A stretch of 64,000 bases of DNA from Acetobacter garciniae (GCF_017377735.1 NZ_JAFVMH010000003.1:1-64000), one strand, 5' to 3'; positions 23,782 to 33,471 are shown, numbered from the stretch's first letter. The notes: generated by a model not told the origin, from the sequence alone. Numbers and translations are program-made.

Positions 23782-24779
23782 TCCGTCGTGCTCTTCGTGT
23801 CCTGCCGCTGCTGATCCTGCCCCTGGCCGGCTGCGCGCAGCATTACCATCCGCCGGTCATCCGCTATGATGACGCTGTTCAGGCGACACGTCTGCCGGAT
23901 CCGCCGAAACCGGTACAGGTCGTCGAAGTCCCGCAGCCACTTCCCCTGCCGGGGCAGCTCAAGCCGCTGCCGTCGCGACGCACGGCCCATCCGGCCCCCG
24001 AGGCTGCCGACCCGACAGCGCGTGTGACACAGGCCAATCTGGCAGCGCGCATCCAGCCCACGCGAGCCGGGTTCATCAACGCGGTGCAGGTCTATTCTTA
24101 TTCTCCGGGTGCCCTCTATCAGGTCTATGCATCGCCCGGCGAAATCACCGACATCATGCTCCAGCCAGGCGAGAAGCTGGTCGGCACCGGACCCGTGGCG
24201 GCAGGTGACACCGTACGTTGGATCATCGGTGATACCGAAAGCGGGGCAGGGGCGACGAAGCGTATCCATATCCTGGTCAAGCCGACCCGGCCGGACCTGA
24301 CCACCAACCTGATCGTTAACACCGACCGGCGGACCTATCTGGCGGAACTGCGTGCCACCCCCGCCACCTATATGGCGTCGGTGTCGTGGGATTACCCCGA
24401 GGACGACCTGATCGCCTTGCACCGGCAGGACAGCGCCGCCGATGATGCCAGCCCACTGGATACAGGGCTGGACCTGAACGCGCTGAATTTCCGCTATGCC
24501 ATCCAGCCGGTGAAAGGCGGGACGCCGCCCTGGCTGCCTGGCCGGGCGTTCGATGACGGTCATAAGGTCTATATAGCCTTTCCATCAGGGATCGGGCAGG
24601 GGGAACTGCCCCCTCTGTTCGTGCTGGGGGCGGATGGCGGGCCGGAACTGGTGAATTACCGGGTGCGGCAGAACTGGATGATCGTGGACCGGCTGTTCGC
24701 TGCCGCCGAACTGCGGCTGGGCGACAAGCATTCCGAGCAACGGGTGCGCATTGTTCGAACCGATGGACGGAAGTCATGA
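23778..24779 (+). CDS. trbG: TrbG/VirB9 outer-membrane complex protein
   Basis: A 333-residue protein with a lipoprotein-like signal (LLILPLAGCAQHYHPP; Cys at about residue 16). A proline-rich linker (DPPKPVQVVEVPQPLPLPGQ) and a VirB9/CagX domain with VQVYSYSPGALYQVYASPGEITDI follow. It forms part of the periplasmic core with TrbI. Both ends overlap neighbours. Confidence 0.92.
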   Translation: MIRRALRVLPLLILPLAGCAQHYHPPVIRYDDAVQATRLPDPPKPVQVVEVPQPLPLPGQLKPLPSRRTAHPAPEAADPTARVTQANLAARIQPTRAGFINAVQVYSYSPGALYQVYASPGEITDIMLQPGEKLVGTGPVAAGDTVRWIIGDTESGAGATKRIHILVKPTRPDLTTNLIVNTDRRTYLAELRATPATYMASVSWDYPEDDLIALHRQDSAADDASPLDTGLDLNALNFRYAIQPVKGGTPPWLPGRAFDDGHKVYIAFPSGIGQGELPPLFVLGADGGPELVNYRVRQNWMIVDRLFAAAELRLGDKHSEQRVRIVRTDGRKS

Positions 24780-25954
24780 CCGGGCAATCACCGGCAGAGG
24801 GCGGGACGTCCTCGCCCCCACATCCATCACCACCGCCCGATCTGCGCCTGCGGGCGGAACGGCCGCGCGTCGTGCGGCTGTCGCGCACTGTGGTCTGGGC
24901 GCTCGGTGGGGGAGGGATGCTCGCCATTGGTCTGGCACTTGGCTACGCGCTGGAGAACAGCAGCCACAAAGCGCCACTGGCCGCCAGCCAGGACACGGAT
25001 GTGCGTCCGTCCGCCGATGGGCTGGCGGGGCTGCCCTCAGACTATGTCGGCAGTGGCGTCCCGAAGCTCGGTCCCGCGCTGCCCGGCGATCTCGGGCACA
25101 CTATCCTGAAAGCAGAGGAGCAGGGAAAAGTCGCATCCGGTGGGGAGGATCGCCGGGCAGCGCAGGAGGTGGAGGCGGCAATCGCCAGCAAATTGTTCGT
25201 GCAGACAGGGGAGCGTGACCGTGTCGGCACACAGGCGGCGGCGCCTGTATCGGGTGCCTCAACTTCTCCGGGACCAGCAGCCCCTGCGACCGACGCACAG
25301 TCTGGCAATCGCGCTTTTCTGGCGGGTCAGCCTGACCGCGCGACGCTCAGCCCCGATCGGATCGCGCCTCCTGCTTCGCCTTATATCCTTCAGGCAGGCA
25401 CCGTGATCGCGGGTGCGCTAAACACGAAAATCAGTTCCGACCTACCGGGCCAGATTACCGGCCATGTGACTCAGAACGTCTATGACAGCCCGACCGGCCA
25501 CTATCTCCTGATCCCGCAGGGAAGCCTGCTGTTCGGGGCCTATAACAGCGGGATTGCCTTCGGGCAGCAGCGCACCCAGATCATCTGGACCCGGCTGATC
25601 TTTCCCGATGGCGAAAGCCTGGTGTTGGAAAAACTGCCGGGCGGCGGCGCTATCGGCCAGTCTGGCCTGTCCGACGAGGTGAACAATCACTGGGGTCAGC
25701 TTTTCAAGGCGGCTCTGGTCACGACCCTGCTCAGCGTGGGTTCGGAGGCGGGCACGTCGTGGAATGAAAACAATCTCATGCAGGCAATCCGCTCCGGCGC
25801 CAGCAACGGCTTCTCCATGGTCGGCAACCGCCTGATCGACCGCAGCCTCAACGTCCAGCCCACCCTGACCGACCGGCCGGGGCTGCCGTTCACCCTCATT
25901 CTGAATCGCGACCTGATCCTGAAACCTTGGCACGTAAAGGCACTGCCTCGATGA
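24776..25954 (+). CDS. trbI: TrbI/VirB10 channel scaffold
   Basis: A 392-residue protein. Proline-rich cytoplasmic N-terminus, one membrane helix (VVWALGGGGMLAIGLALGYAL) at about residues 40-60, then a variable periplasmic region. The C-terminal VirB10 domain runs from about residue 205 (ILQAGTVIAGALNTKISSDL, YLLIPQGSLLFGAYNS). Overlaps trbG and the DUF2274 gene. Confidence 0.93.
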   Translation: MTGQSPAEGGTSSPPHPSPPPDLRLRAERPRVVRLSRTVVWALGGGGMLAIGLALGYALENSSHKAPLAASQDTDVRPSADGLAGLPSDYVGSGVPKLGPALPGDLGHTILKAEEQGKVASGGEDRRAAQEVEAAIASKLFVQTGERDRVGTQAAAPVSGASTSPGPAAPATDAQSGNRAFLAGQPDRATLSPDRIAPPASPYILQAGTVIAGALNTKISSDLPGQITGHVTQNVYDSPTGHYLLIPQGSLLFGAYNSGIAFGQQRTQIIWTRLIFPDGESLVLEKLPGGGAIGQSGLSDEVNNHWGQLFKAALVTTLLSVGSEAGTSWNENNLMQAIRSGASNGFSMVGNRLIDRSLNVQPTLTDRPGLPFTLILNRDLILKPWHVKALPR

Positions 25955-26190
25955 CGAAGTTGCGTATCACCGAAATACCTGATGAAAAGCCGGTTCGTGT
26001 CACTGTGGACCTCCCGGCGGATCTCCATCGCGATCTCGTCGCCTACGCGGCGCTGGTCAGCCAGAACGGCCAGCCCGTCGATCCGACCCGTCTCGTACCG
26101 CACATGATCCGTGGATTCATTGCATCTGATCGAGCTTTCGCGAAGCTTAGGCGTGCGCGAGTTAAGCAGATACTAAGCAGAGAAAGTTAG
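25951..26190 (+). CDS. DUF2274 protein, last gene of the trb block
   Basis: A 79-residue protein (MTKLRITEIPDEKPVRVTVDLPADLH, VAYAALVSQNGQPVDPTRLVPHMI) of the DUF2274 family, regularly found after trbI. It resembles ribbon-helix-helix proteins. Function is unknown. ATGA overlap with trbI. The transfer backbone ends here; sequence to the right becomes AT-richer. Confidence 0.85.
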   Translation: MTKLRITEIPDEKPVRVTVDLPADLHRDLVAYAALVSQNGQPVDPTRLVPHMIRGFIASDRAFAKLRRARVKQILSRES

Positions 26191-26191
26191 T

Positions 26192-27112
26192 CTATTCAAT
26201 ATTCTTCTTTCTCAAGAAAGAAAGTATTTTATGTACGACGGTCGACGAATTTCTATCACGCCATCCAATGCCGTAATCAAGATGTGAAAAACCGTCGCCG
26301 TCGCGCACTTCCAGCACAGTTACCTGCTCAAGGATCGTATCTGGAAAAAACGCGAGCCAGCCAGTCGGCATAAGCGTAATACCATGCCCGTTTATAACGA
26401 GAGCGATCGTCCGCAGACTTCTGATTTCTTCCCTACGCACTGTTGGCAGAAAGCCAGCAATGCTCGCTTTGCGTTTTAACAGTGTATGCATGTCCTCTCC
26501 TGTATCATCATTGCCGAAGACAAAAGTTGCTTCCTGTAAATCGCTCCAACACGTTGTTACAGATGAGGCAAGAGGATGGTGTGTCGGTGTCACAGCGACA
26601 ATTCGATCGCTCCACAGTGGTAAGGTAGCTGCGCCAGGTTCGTTCAGTGGAAGGGTTATAATTACTAAATCAACGATACCGTCGAAAAGCGCCGAAATTA
26701 CATCTCTGTGGGATGCGTCACGATATATAAAAGAGATACCGGGGTGAAGAATTCTATAAGGTTCGATGAAGTCCGATACTCGTCCTGGCGGTATATTGCT
26801 TTGTATTCCTATTGATACGATAACGCTTTCGCCAAAGGCGCATCTCCGAGTATATTCATAAAGAGTATTTGTGTCGTGCAGCAGAGCCTCAGCCTGTCGG
26901 AGGAATGCTTCGCCGACTGGCGTAGGCGTTGTGCCAGATGATGTCCTGCGGAAAAGCTGAATTCCGACGCGCTCCTCAAGTAGTCGAAGTGAACGACTGA
27001 CTGCGGACTGTTTGGAATTTAGAGCGCGCGCCGCGCCATGGATACTTCCTTGAAGAGCAATTGCGCACACGCATTGCAGTTCCCGTAGATCAAGAGGAGG
27101 GTGTCTTACCAT
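26192..27112 (-). CDS. LysR-family transcriptional regulator
   Basis: A 306-residue regulator. N-terminal HTH (LRELQCVCAIALQGSIHGAA, SKQSAVSRSLRLLEERVGIQLF) and a substrate-binding domain from about residue 95. It ends one base from the trb block and is convergent with it. Its 3'-side position after copD, on the same strand, and the 179-base AT-rich gap before it leave its target unclear. A role in controlling the copper locus is conjecture. Confidence 0.85.
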   Translation of the reverse strand: MVRHPPLDLRELQCVCAIALQGSIHGAARALNSKQSAVSRSLRLLEERVGIQLFRRTSSGTTPTPVGEAFLRQAEALLHDTNTLYEYTRRCAFGESVIVSIGIQSNIPPGRVSDFIEPYRILHPGISFIYRDASHRDVISALFDGIVDLVIITLPLNEPGAATLPLWSDRIVAVTPTHHPLASSVTTCWSDLQEATFVFGNDDTGEDMHTLLKRKASIAGFLPTVRREEIRSLRTIALVINGHGITLMPTGWLAFFPDTILEQVTVLEVRDGDGFSHLDYGIGWRDRNSSTVVHKILSFLRKKNIE

Positions 27113-27291
27113 TTTATTTCTGCCCTCACATACAAATTAAAATTAGATATTTTGTAGTGTGAGTGTTGTAGAATGCGAGAATATGATTCATTGATACCTA
27201 AAAAATATAAGGAAATATTGGAATAAATATGATACTCCATAATTAAGCTCCCATTCGATTCATTTGCATATATAGCTATGTCGACATGGCT

Positions 27292-28182
27292 CTAGTTTGT
27301 AGGTAGAGATAAGGTTGTCGGGTCCATTCGCCCAGCAACGGCAACAATTGCAATAATAGCAGCAGAAAATGCAATTTCGGCTATTGTTCCGCGTTGAAGA
27401 TATTTAAGGCTTGCCGTAATGTTTCTCTTCTGTCGTAGATTTCTTACGTAAACATATCGGTTGACGCAGGCGATACAGACCATACCGCTCGTTAATCCCA
27501 GCTTGAGAATGAGTAGTGTAGAATAGACAGTGAAATGCTTCGGCCATCCGCCCAGGATGTTCAGGCCCAGTCCAGAACCGGTAAGTAGGACCAAAGGCAC
27601 CGCGATATGTCCCGCAGCCGAATACCGTGCTAACGCCATTTGCATGGAGAGATCCCACTTCTTTTTTCGTGTATCACTGACAAGCATGGCAACGGGGATG
27701 AGGCCCCCGCACCAGAAACCACCTGCAAGCAAATGCACGGCCTGGAAGAACATCGCGCCCATACCGATCATGCGCACGTGACCTGTCAGAGCTGTCGCCG
27801 TCAGAAGCAAGCATGCGGGTATGACCGACAGGAGCGCGCCGCATTTACGCCAAGTTAGAAGTAGAAGACAGACACCAGCTACGGCCTGAATGATCCACGC
27901 CTGTCCAATGGTGGTGTCAACAAGCACGGCTTTGCTTAAAGTCGGCGAGAAGGCATCCTGCCACCCATCTCCGACCTCGGAGACTTCGGCTGGCAGTGTT
28001 GCAATGACTATTACTGTCGTAAAAACGCTCCCCCATGCCCAAAACTTTCTCAGGCGGGCAGAGAGTGCGATTCCGAGGTCGCGCGGAGCCAGCCACCCTG
28101 CAAAAAGCAGGCTACCTGTAAGAAAGAGCGCCAGGCTGTCTCGTGCGGCGCGACATAGGATCAGGAAAGCATCCGGTGTCAT
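27292..28182 (-). CDS. copD: CopD-family copper transport membrane protein
   Basis: A 296-residue polytopic protein with about eight hydrophobic segments (SLALFLTGSLLFAGW, ILKLGLTSGMVCIACVNRYV) and the family residues in TGHVRMIGMGAMFFQAVHLLAGGFWCGGL, which includes histidines and methionines expected to bind copper. CopD is thought to import copper handed over by CopC. The start overlaps the copC stop (ATGA). It is the last gene of the methanobactin-locus transcription unit. Confidence 0.88.
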   Translation of the reverse strand: MTPDAFLILCRAARDSLALFLTGSLLFAGWLAPRDLGIALSARLRKFWAWGSVFTTVIVIATLPAEVSEVGDGWQDAFSPTLSKAVLVDTTIGQAWIIQAVAGVCLLLLTWRKCGALLSVIPACLLLTATALTGHVRMIGMGAMFFQAVHLLAGGFWCGGLIPVAMLVSDTRKKKWDLSMQMALARYSAAGHIAVPLVLLTGSGLGLNILGGWPKHFTVYSTLLILKLGLTSGMVCIACVNRYVYVRNLRQKRNITASLKYLQRGTIAEIAFSAAIIAIVAVAGRMDPTTLSLPTN

Positions 28183-28556
28183 CGGTTAGTAACTGTGAAC
28201 CCATAGACGCCATGAGTCTTGTGTCCATCGACGGCAAGGGCGTGCCAGGTTACGGAATACCGTCCAGGCACGAGCTCAATTTTGAGCGGGACCGTCAGAG
28301 TCTTGCCGTCATCCGACAGGGCAACGTTTCCTGTTTCTATAACATTACCCTTGGGGCCAGTGACAACGACGCCGGTGAGCTTGACAACTACTGCTTCAGT
28401 AAAGCCTAGCGTCAGGCTCTGCGGTGCCGTTCCCGTGCTATCCGCAGCGGGTATTTCGGCGTTCAGGTGGGCATGTGCATAGGCAGGGTCCCCCATCTGC
28501 AGAACGAAGTTCCCTGCGAGACACATAGAGGCAACGATTTTACGGATAGAAGTCAT
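28179..28556 (-). CDS. copC: CopC periplasmic copper-binding protein
   Basis: A 125-residue secreted protein. The signal peptide ends at PAYAHAHLNAEIPAADS, placing a histidine at or near the mature N-terminus. DGHKTHGVYGFTV at the C-terminus supplies the conserved Asp/His of the Cu(II) site. I chose ATG at 28556 because AAGGAAAG lies upstream; an earlier in-frame ATG at 28598 would spoil the signal peptide. It is separated from the aminotransferase by about 100 bases. Confidence 0.88.
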   Translation of the reverse strand: MTSIRKIVASMCLAGNFVLQMGDPAYAHAHLNAEIPAADSTGTAPQSLTLGFTEAVVVKLTGVVVTGPKGNVIETGNVALSDDGKTLTVPLKIELVPGRYSVTWHALAVDGHKTHGVYGFTVTNR

Positions 28557-28655
28557 GTTTACTTTCCTTGCTTGGTGTGAATTACAGCAGAAAGACAAAT
28601 ATTTTCAGAGAAAAAAGTCTCTTATTGACCAACGAAAGGGATACCTTCGACGCAG

Positions 28656-29996
28656 CTATGCTGTTGAAAACAGAATAGTATTGAAAGCTTTCGTCATGCG
28701 TTGCTCAAGCTCATCAATGTCTTTTTTAGAAATAATGAGAGGAGGTGCTAAAATTATGCTGTCGTATGAGATTCTTATCAGCACGCCGTGTTCCATACAC
28801 GCTTTCACAACTGACCGTTTTATGTCTGTCTTCTCATCATTTCGGAAATCAAGCTCCCTGTAGCTACAAAATCCGACTTCAATCGCGCTTAATAATCCGA
28901 TTGTCCGTGTGGATCGGACCAGCTCGTGTGCCGCAAGTTTCGAAATCATCTTTATCCAATGTTCCGAAATATCCTGCACATGATCTACTATTCTTTCATC
29001 CTCGTAGATTTTTAGCGTTTCAAGGGCGACGGCAGCGGCAACAGGATGTGCGTGATATGTGCCGCCATGATGAAACCCATGGTGCATAATCGAGCAGTCC
29101 ACCAATGCGGAGTGAAAATCATCATTCATGACGACCGCCGAAATCGGTTGATAGGCCGCTGAAAGCCCCTTCGATGCGACGAGGCAGTCGGGCGTCTGGT
29201 TGACGGTCTGGCTTCCCCACATCTTTCCGGTTCGACCGAAGCCCGTCACGATTTCATCGAAATAAAGAGGAATATCGCGCATCGACAAGACATTGCGTAT
29301 TGCTTCAAAATATCCTTTCGGCGCTGGGTACATGCCGCCAGCAATCGAGACTGGCTCGCAGAGGAAGGCCGCGATATTTTCGGCACCCGTGTGATCTATC
29401 AGTTCTGCCAGTTCCCGCGCCAGGCGATGTGCATAATCTTCTTCTGTTTCTCCAGCCAACGCGTCGCGTGGCCAGCGCGGTTGCGCAGCATACAGAATAT
29501 CGTCACCCGTCAGATCGAATGAATTGATAATGCTTTCGATCCCGCCAAGTCTCGTGGCAAATATCGTCGATCCATGATAGCTCCCCCGACGCGTGATTAT
29601 TTTATGCCGTTTTGGATTTCGTTGTTTATTGATGTACCACGTTGTTTTAATGAGAGTTTCGATTGCTTCCGATCCGGTTGTGGCGAAAAGAACGTGAGCG
29701 TCCGGTATCGGCGCTGCCGCGCTGAGCGCGTCCGAAAGCGCGTGGACGACAGGGACCGTCCGGTTTAGCGCGGTGGGATAGACTGGCAGCTCTCGCATCT
29801 GGCGTGTGGCGGCTTCGATCAGGCGTTCATTATGAAAGCCGAGCGTGGCACAAAACAGTGCCGACACCGCGTCGATATAGTCTTTACCCGAAGAATCGAA
29901 GACGAAGACACCAGATCCAGATACCATATCGACGCCTGATGACATGGCGGAGTTGCTAAGATGCGATAAGCCGTACACTAGTCGCGAAGTCATCAT
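28656..29996 (-). CDS. Class-III PLP aminotransferase in the methanobactin operon
   Basis: A 446-residue fold-type I aminotransferase of the omega-amino-acid/DAPA type. FATTGSEAIETLIKTTWY is the cofactor-phosphate region, LYFDEIVTGFGRTG holds the PLP-contacting Asp, and CLVASKGLSAAYQP holds the Schiff-base lysine. The start overlaps the mbnH stop (ATGA), so it belongs to the operon. Known methanobactin operons can encode an aminotransferase (MbnN) that deaminates the N-terminal residue of the processed peptide. Whether this class-III enzyme does that, or makes a precursor, cannot be told. Confidence 0.85.
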   Translation of the reverse strand: MMTSRLVYGLSHLSNSAMSSGVDMVSGSGVFVFDSSGKDYIDAVSALFCATLGFHNERLIEAATRQMRELPVYPTALNRTVPVVHALSDALSAAAPIPDAHVLFATTGSEAIETLIKTTWYINKQRNPKRHKIITRRGSYHGSTIFATRLGGIESIINSFDLTGDDILYAAQPRWPRDALAGETEEDYAHRLARELAELIDHTGAENIAAFLCEPVSIAGGMYPAPKGYFEAIRNVLSMRDIPLYFDEIVTGFGRTGKMWGSQTVNQTPDCLVASKGLSAAYQPISAVVMNDDFHSALVDCSIMHHGFHHGGTYHAHPVAAAVALETLKIYEDERIVDHVQDISEHWIKMISKLAAHELVRSTRTIGLLSAIEVGFCSYRELDFRNDEKTDIKRSVVKACMEHGVLIRISYDSIILAPPLIISKKDIDELEQRMTKAFNTILFSTA

Positions 29997-31168
29997 TGTG
30001 CGCCTTTACCAGAGGGAGAGGCTGAGGGCAGAGCCAAAGGGCAGGTCTTTCCCGGATCTGAGAACGCCGGGTTAGTGAGGAAGCTCTGATCCGTTAGGGA
30101 GTTCAGGAAGGCGATCACGTCCGCGATCTCCGCCTCGCTGATTTCGAACGGCTCGATGAACTGGTCGCGTAACGGGTTCTCTCCGTGTGGCCCTGTCGCC
30201 GACCGACCTCCCTTCGAGTAATGTGCTGCCAGCACGTCGTGCAGCGTGGCGATGGAGCCATCATGCATATAGGGACCCGTCAGGGCGACGTTACGCAGGC
30301 TTTCCGTGCGGAATTTCCCCTCATCGTCGGCATTGCCCGTCACAGTCCGCAATCCGTGATCACTGGCAGGATAGGCCCCCTTGCTGTCCTCGTTATACAA
30401 GCCGGTATTGTGAAAACCTGTTTCCGGGAAAGGCATGTTCGCGGAGCGGATATTGTCGGTCAGGTTCAGGCCGTTATGGCAATGTGAACATTCCAGCTTC
30501 TCGCCGAAGAACAGCGCCTCGCCCCGTTGCGCGGCCGGGGACAGCGCCGTCTTGTCGCCATGCAGCGAGTGGTCGTAGGGGCTGTCGAAGGACAGCAGTG
30601 TGCGCTCGAAGGATGCAATCGCCTTCGTGACTGTGGAAAGTGTGATCGCGCCCTTCGCCTCGGGAAAGGCGATGCGAAACAGGTGCGTATAGCAGGGATC
30701 ACCCGAGAGCCTAGCGAACAGAGCTTTTTCCTGGCCGCCCATGCCCAGCTCGACCGGTTGGTCGCCGAACATCGGGATCAGCATCTGTTTCTCCAGCGTG
30801 GTGAGTTGTGGATTGGCCCAGGTATAGCTCGGCAGATAGGCTACGTTCGCTAGCGGCATCGGTGTGCGTAGTCCTGGCTCGCCATGCGCGCCTACATGCG
30901 TCGGGACACCAGAGGCGAAGCCCAGATTCTGGAGATGGCACGACGCGCAGGCAAGCGTCCCGTTCTCCGATAGCCGCTTGTCGTAAAACAGCCGCCGCCC
31001 CAGTGCGACCTTCTCCGCCGTCATCGGATTGTCGGACGGGACGACTGGCGCAGGCGCCCAGGAAGGGATATCCCAATGCCACGTCGCGGGCTGGGCTGCG
31101 GCCGATAGAAGCAGCGCGCCCCCACCCATAAGGGCCATCTGGAGAACTTTGCGAATAAACGTGCGCAT
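29993..31168 (-). CDS. mbnH: MbnH, MauG-like di-heme enzyme
   Basis: A 391-residue periplasmic di-heme c protein. Signal sequence MRTFIRKVLQMALMGGGALLL, first heme motif CASCH near residues 74-78, second CSHCH near 225, and TGPYMHDGSIATLHDV, the region of the distal ligand. MbnH forms a pair with MbnP and, in methanotrophs, oxidises a tryptophan of MbnP to kynurenine. I chose ATG at 31168, one base after the mbnP stop; an upstream in-frame extension has no signal peptide. Confidence 0.88.
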   Translation of the reverse strand: MRTFIRKVLQMALMGGGALLLSAAAQPATWHWDIPSWAPAPVVPSDNPMTAEKVALGRRLFYDKRLSENGTLACASCHLQNLGFASGVPTHVGAHGEPGLRTPMPLANVAYLPSYTWANPQLTTLEKQMLIPMFGDQPVELGMGGQEKALFARLSGDPCYTHLFRIAFPEAKGAITLSTVTKAIASFERTLLSFDSPYDHSLHGDKTALSPAAQRGEALFFGEKLECSHCHNGLNLTDNIRSANMPFPETGFHNTGLYNEDSKGAYPASDHGLRTVTGNADDEGKFRTESLRNVALTGPYMHDGSIATLHDVLAAHYSKGGRSATGPHGENPLRDQFIEPFEISEAEIADVIAFLNSLTDQSFLTNPAFSDPGKTCPLALPSASPSGKGAQ

Positions 31169-31169
31169 C

Positions 31170-32039
31170 CTATCGACCCCGAAATACCGACTGAGCGGGT
31201 GGGGAGGTCTCTGATCCGAATGGCAGGCCGAACTCACGGAATACACCTGCGCAATCCTTGTCGTCCGGTCCAGACATGCAACCTGGCGCACTATTAATCT
31301 GGTTGGTGCTGACATTACTCAGAGCGAGCAGTCGACTTATGTCGAGCTTCACGGTCTGATGCGCCGGATTGAACTCCGGCAGCGTGACCGTGACGAGGTT
31401 CGGGGCCGTGCACGCGCCCTTCGGCGCCTCGACCGGACTGGCGGACTCACAGCCGGTGCTACCGATGTGGACAGGGAAGCCATGGGGTCGCGCTTTGTCG
31501 CCAGGCTTCGGAATCATCATGATATCAAGTGTAAAAAAACGATATCCTGACTGCCAGGTCCAAAACATGCTCGTCATGTTCAGCGGTGGCTGTGCAATCG
31601 TAGGATCGCCGTGATTGGCGGCCATAGGTAGCCCAACGGTGAAGCGCAGGCCGGCGAAATGGCCTTGCGGCCAGACAAAACTGATAGTCGAGTTCGGCGA
31701 CGGAGCCGTATCGCTGCATGGAATATTGCGATCAATCAGGTCGATCAGCGCGATCCCGTCACGCTGCCAGAGGCCTGACGGCCCTGGCTTGACCGGCACC
31801 GCACGACCGTCCTTTGTGAGTAGCGCCACATCGTGGATGTAAAAGCGTAGATCGTTGACCCGGACCGTGTCGCCCTGCGTGCCGACCGGCGAAAGCGTGC
31901 GGGTGCAGCTTATCGGCTGATCGCCGAATACAGCTTGGAACGTCAGGTGCCCGAGTTTTGGCGCCGCATAGGTGTTTGACGACACCCCCGTTATCAAAGC
32001 GCTAGCGAACAACGCTCTAAACATCATCAACGATTTCAT
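31170..32039 (-). CDS. mbnP: MbnP, four-Cys metal-binding partner of MbnH
   Basis: A 289-residue secreted protein. The signal peptide MKSLMMFRALFASALITG is followed by a domain with conserved strands (DLRFYIHDVALLTKDG), a tryptophan-rich MFWTWQSGYRFF and paired cysteines (GCESAS...GACTAP, GCMSGPDDKDC). This is the MbnP/metallo-mystery-pair family, which binds copper close to a modified tryptophan. GGGAG lies 6 bases before the ATG at 32039. MbnH follows after one base. Confidence 0.85.
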   Translation of the reverse strand: MKSLMMFRALFASALITGVSSNTYAAPKLGHLTFQAVFGDQPISCTRTLSPVGTQGDTVRVNDLRFYIHDVALLTKDGRAVPVKPGPSGLWQRDGIALIDLIDRNIPCSDTAPSPNSTISFVWPQGHFAGLRFTVGLPMAANHGDPTIAQPPLNMTSMFWTWQSGYRFFTLDIMMIPKPGDKARPHGFPVHIGSTGCESASPVEAPKGACTAPNLVTVTLPEFNPAHQTVKLDISRLLALSNVSTNQINSAPGCMSGPDDKDCAGVFREFGLPFGSETSPPAQSVFRGR

Positions 32040-32080
32040 TACCATCTCCCGATAACGGTCCAAAACGCGACTTATACGTC

Positions 32081-32668
32081 TCAATTCTGCGATGCGGCGT
32101 TATTCAGCAACGTCCACCCTGGAAATGTTTCCAAATCCCATGACGGAATTAGAAAGTATCCGAATCCGTTCTCTGGTGGGGACGGTGGCGAGCCGATATT
32201 TATTTCTTCGATGCTCCTTACTAGGTGGACGTTCCGTGCCTTGAATGCGACAGTCCATGTCGGATCGGAGCTATGTGCTATCGCAATCCCCAGAAAGGAC
32301 GAGCGGTCGAGGGCCGCCCATTGGGCAGCAGCAACAGCACGCACTTCACGGCAGACCTGTTTTGTTAATTTCCCGGCCAATGGAGATTGAGCAAGCCAGT
32401 CATAGACTGACAAGTGAAGGGTCCAATCCAAGGGATCGCGGTGCTCATAGGCCCATTCCATAAACGGCCTGAATATGACGCCGTTATTTTCGTCATCTAT
32501 TTCCTGTAAAGAAGGGCAGGGATCGAATATCGCGTGCCACGTTCCTCGTAACGCTATATTTATCCTTACCTGTTGGCGGTGAGAAAGATTGAAATCTCTT
32601 TCTCGTGAAGGGCGCGTCATGCTGCTGATAACATCGCAATCACGCTCTAAATTATGGTCAGAAGTCAT
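32081..32668 (-). CDS. mbnC: MbnC, partner of the MbnB oxidase
   Basis: A 195-residue protein with no ordinary domain but the MbnC pattern: FRPFMEWAYEHRDPLDWTLHLSVYDWL, FLGIAIAHSSDPTWTVAFKARNVHL and FLIPSWDLETFPGW. MbnC binds the precursor peptide and works with MbnB to turn Xxx-Cys pairs into oxazolone/thioamide groups. The ATG at 32668 overlaps the mbnB stop, though a start 16 codons later (MTRPSRE) is possible. No signal peptide, so cytoplasmic. Confidence 0.85.
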   Translation of the reverse strand: MTSDHNLERDCDVISSMTRPSRERDFNLSHRQQVRINIALRGTWHAIFDPCPSLQEIDDENNGVIFRPFMEWAYEHRDPLDWTLHLSVYDWLAQSPLAGKLTKQVCREVRAVAAAQWAALDRSSFLGIAIAHSSDPTWTVAFKARNVHLVRSIEEINIGSPPSPPENGFGYFLIPSWDLETFPGWTLLNNAASQN

Positions 32669-33471
32669 TTAACAGCGTTCTTCTGCAATGTAAGTTGTTG
32701 TCGTATTCTTGTGATATCTTGAACAATACTGTCATATTCAACATTACGATCTCGTTCGTACGTGATAGTCGTTTCTGAATGGCAAAGCCTTGATCTCAGG
32801 TCGGAGAGAAAACTCAGTGTTTCCACAGAAATCTCGGTGCCGTGTGTGTCGATCATTACATTCGGATCACTTACCGACGGCTCGTAACTTCCTACATGAA
32901 AATGCCGTGTTTCGTTTGCTTCGCTGATCCAGCTTTCCGTGGAGGCGCCACAATTTATCTCGGAACAGACAGCGTTCGATATATCAAACAATAGCCCTGT
33001 CCCGACTTCCCTTCGCAGATCAGAAAAGAATTCGGGCGCTTCAAATCCACCATCTAATATAGACGGAAAATTTTCTAGAAATAATTTCTCACCAATTTGC
33101 TCCTGCCACCACGATGCTTTCTCAATTAAAACTTTTCTGTTCCTGTAGTCTATCTCGGAAAGGAATGAGAGATTTTGGCCATTGCACGAAAAAGACGCAA
33201 GGTGGTCAGAAATGTATATAGGCTTTAGAATATGTGCATGATAGCGAATTTGTTCAGCCATCTGGCTCAGAGATTCTCTATCATTTTCTAAAAATCTGGA
33301 GCGCATAATGTGGAAAGAAACTGGACATTTGACAGTTGCCAGTAGCTCGTGCGGATCTAGATGAAGAAAGTTATCTATAAGAATTTCGTAGTAATCTATA
33401 TGACCATCATTTAGTAATTTGTTTGCAATTGGCAGAACTTCGCTTCTGGTAAAATTAAAACCGATGCGCAT
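32665..33471 (-). CDS. mbnB: MbnB, DUF692-family iron oxidase of methanobactin synthesis
   Basis: A 268-residue TIM-barrel enzyme of the DUF692 family. Likely metal ligands are in CPVSFHIM, IYISDHLASF, LFLENFPSI, LLFDISNAV and ETRHFHVGSYE. MbnB uses a multi-iron centre and oxygen to oxidise cysteines of MbnA. GGGAG precedes the ATG at 33471. It follows mbnA across a strong hairpin and is coupled to mbnC. Confidence 0.9.
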   Translation of the reverse strand: MRIGFNFTRSEVLPIANKLLNDGHIDYYEILIDNFLHLDPHELLATVKCPVSFHIMRSRFLENDRESLSQMAEQIRYHAHILKPIYISDHLASFSCNGQNLSFLSEIDYRNRKVLIEKASWWQEQIGEKLFLENFPSILDGGFEAPEFFSDLRREVGTGLLFDISNAVCSEINCGASTESWISEANETRHFHVGSYEPSVSDPNVMIDTHGTEISVETLSFLSDLRSRLCHSETTITYERDRNVEYDSIVQDITRIRQQLTLQKNAVK

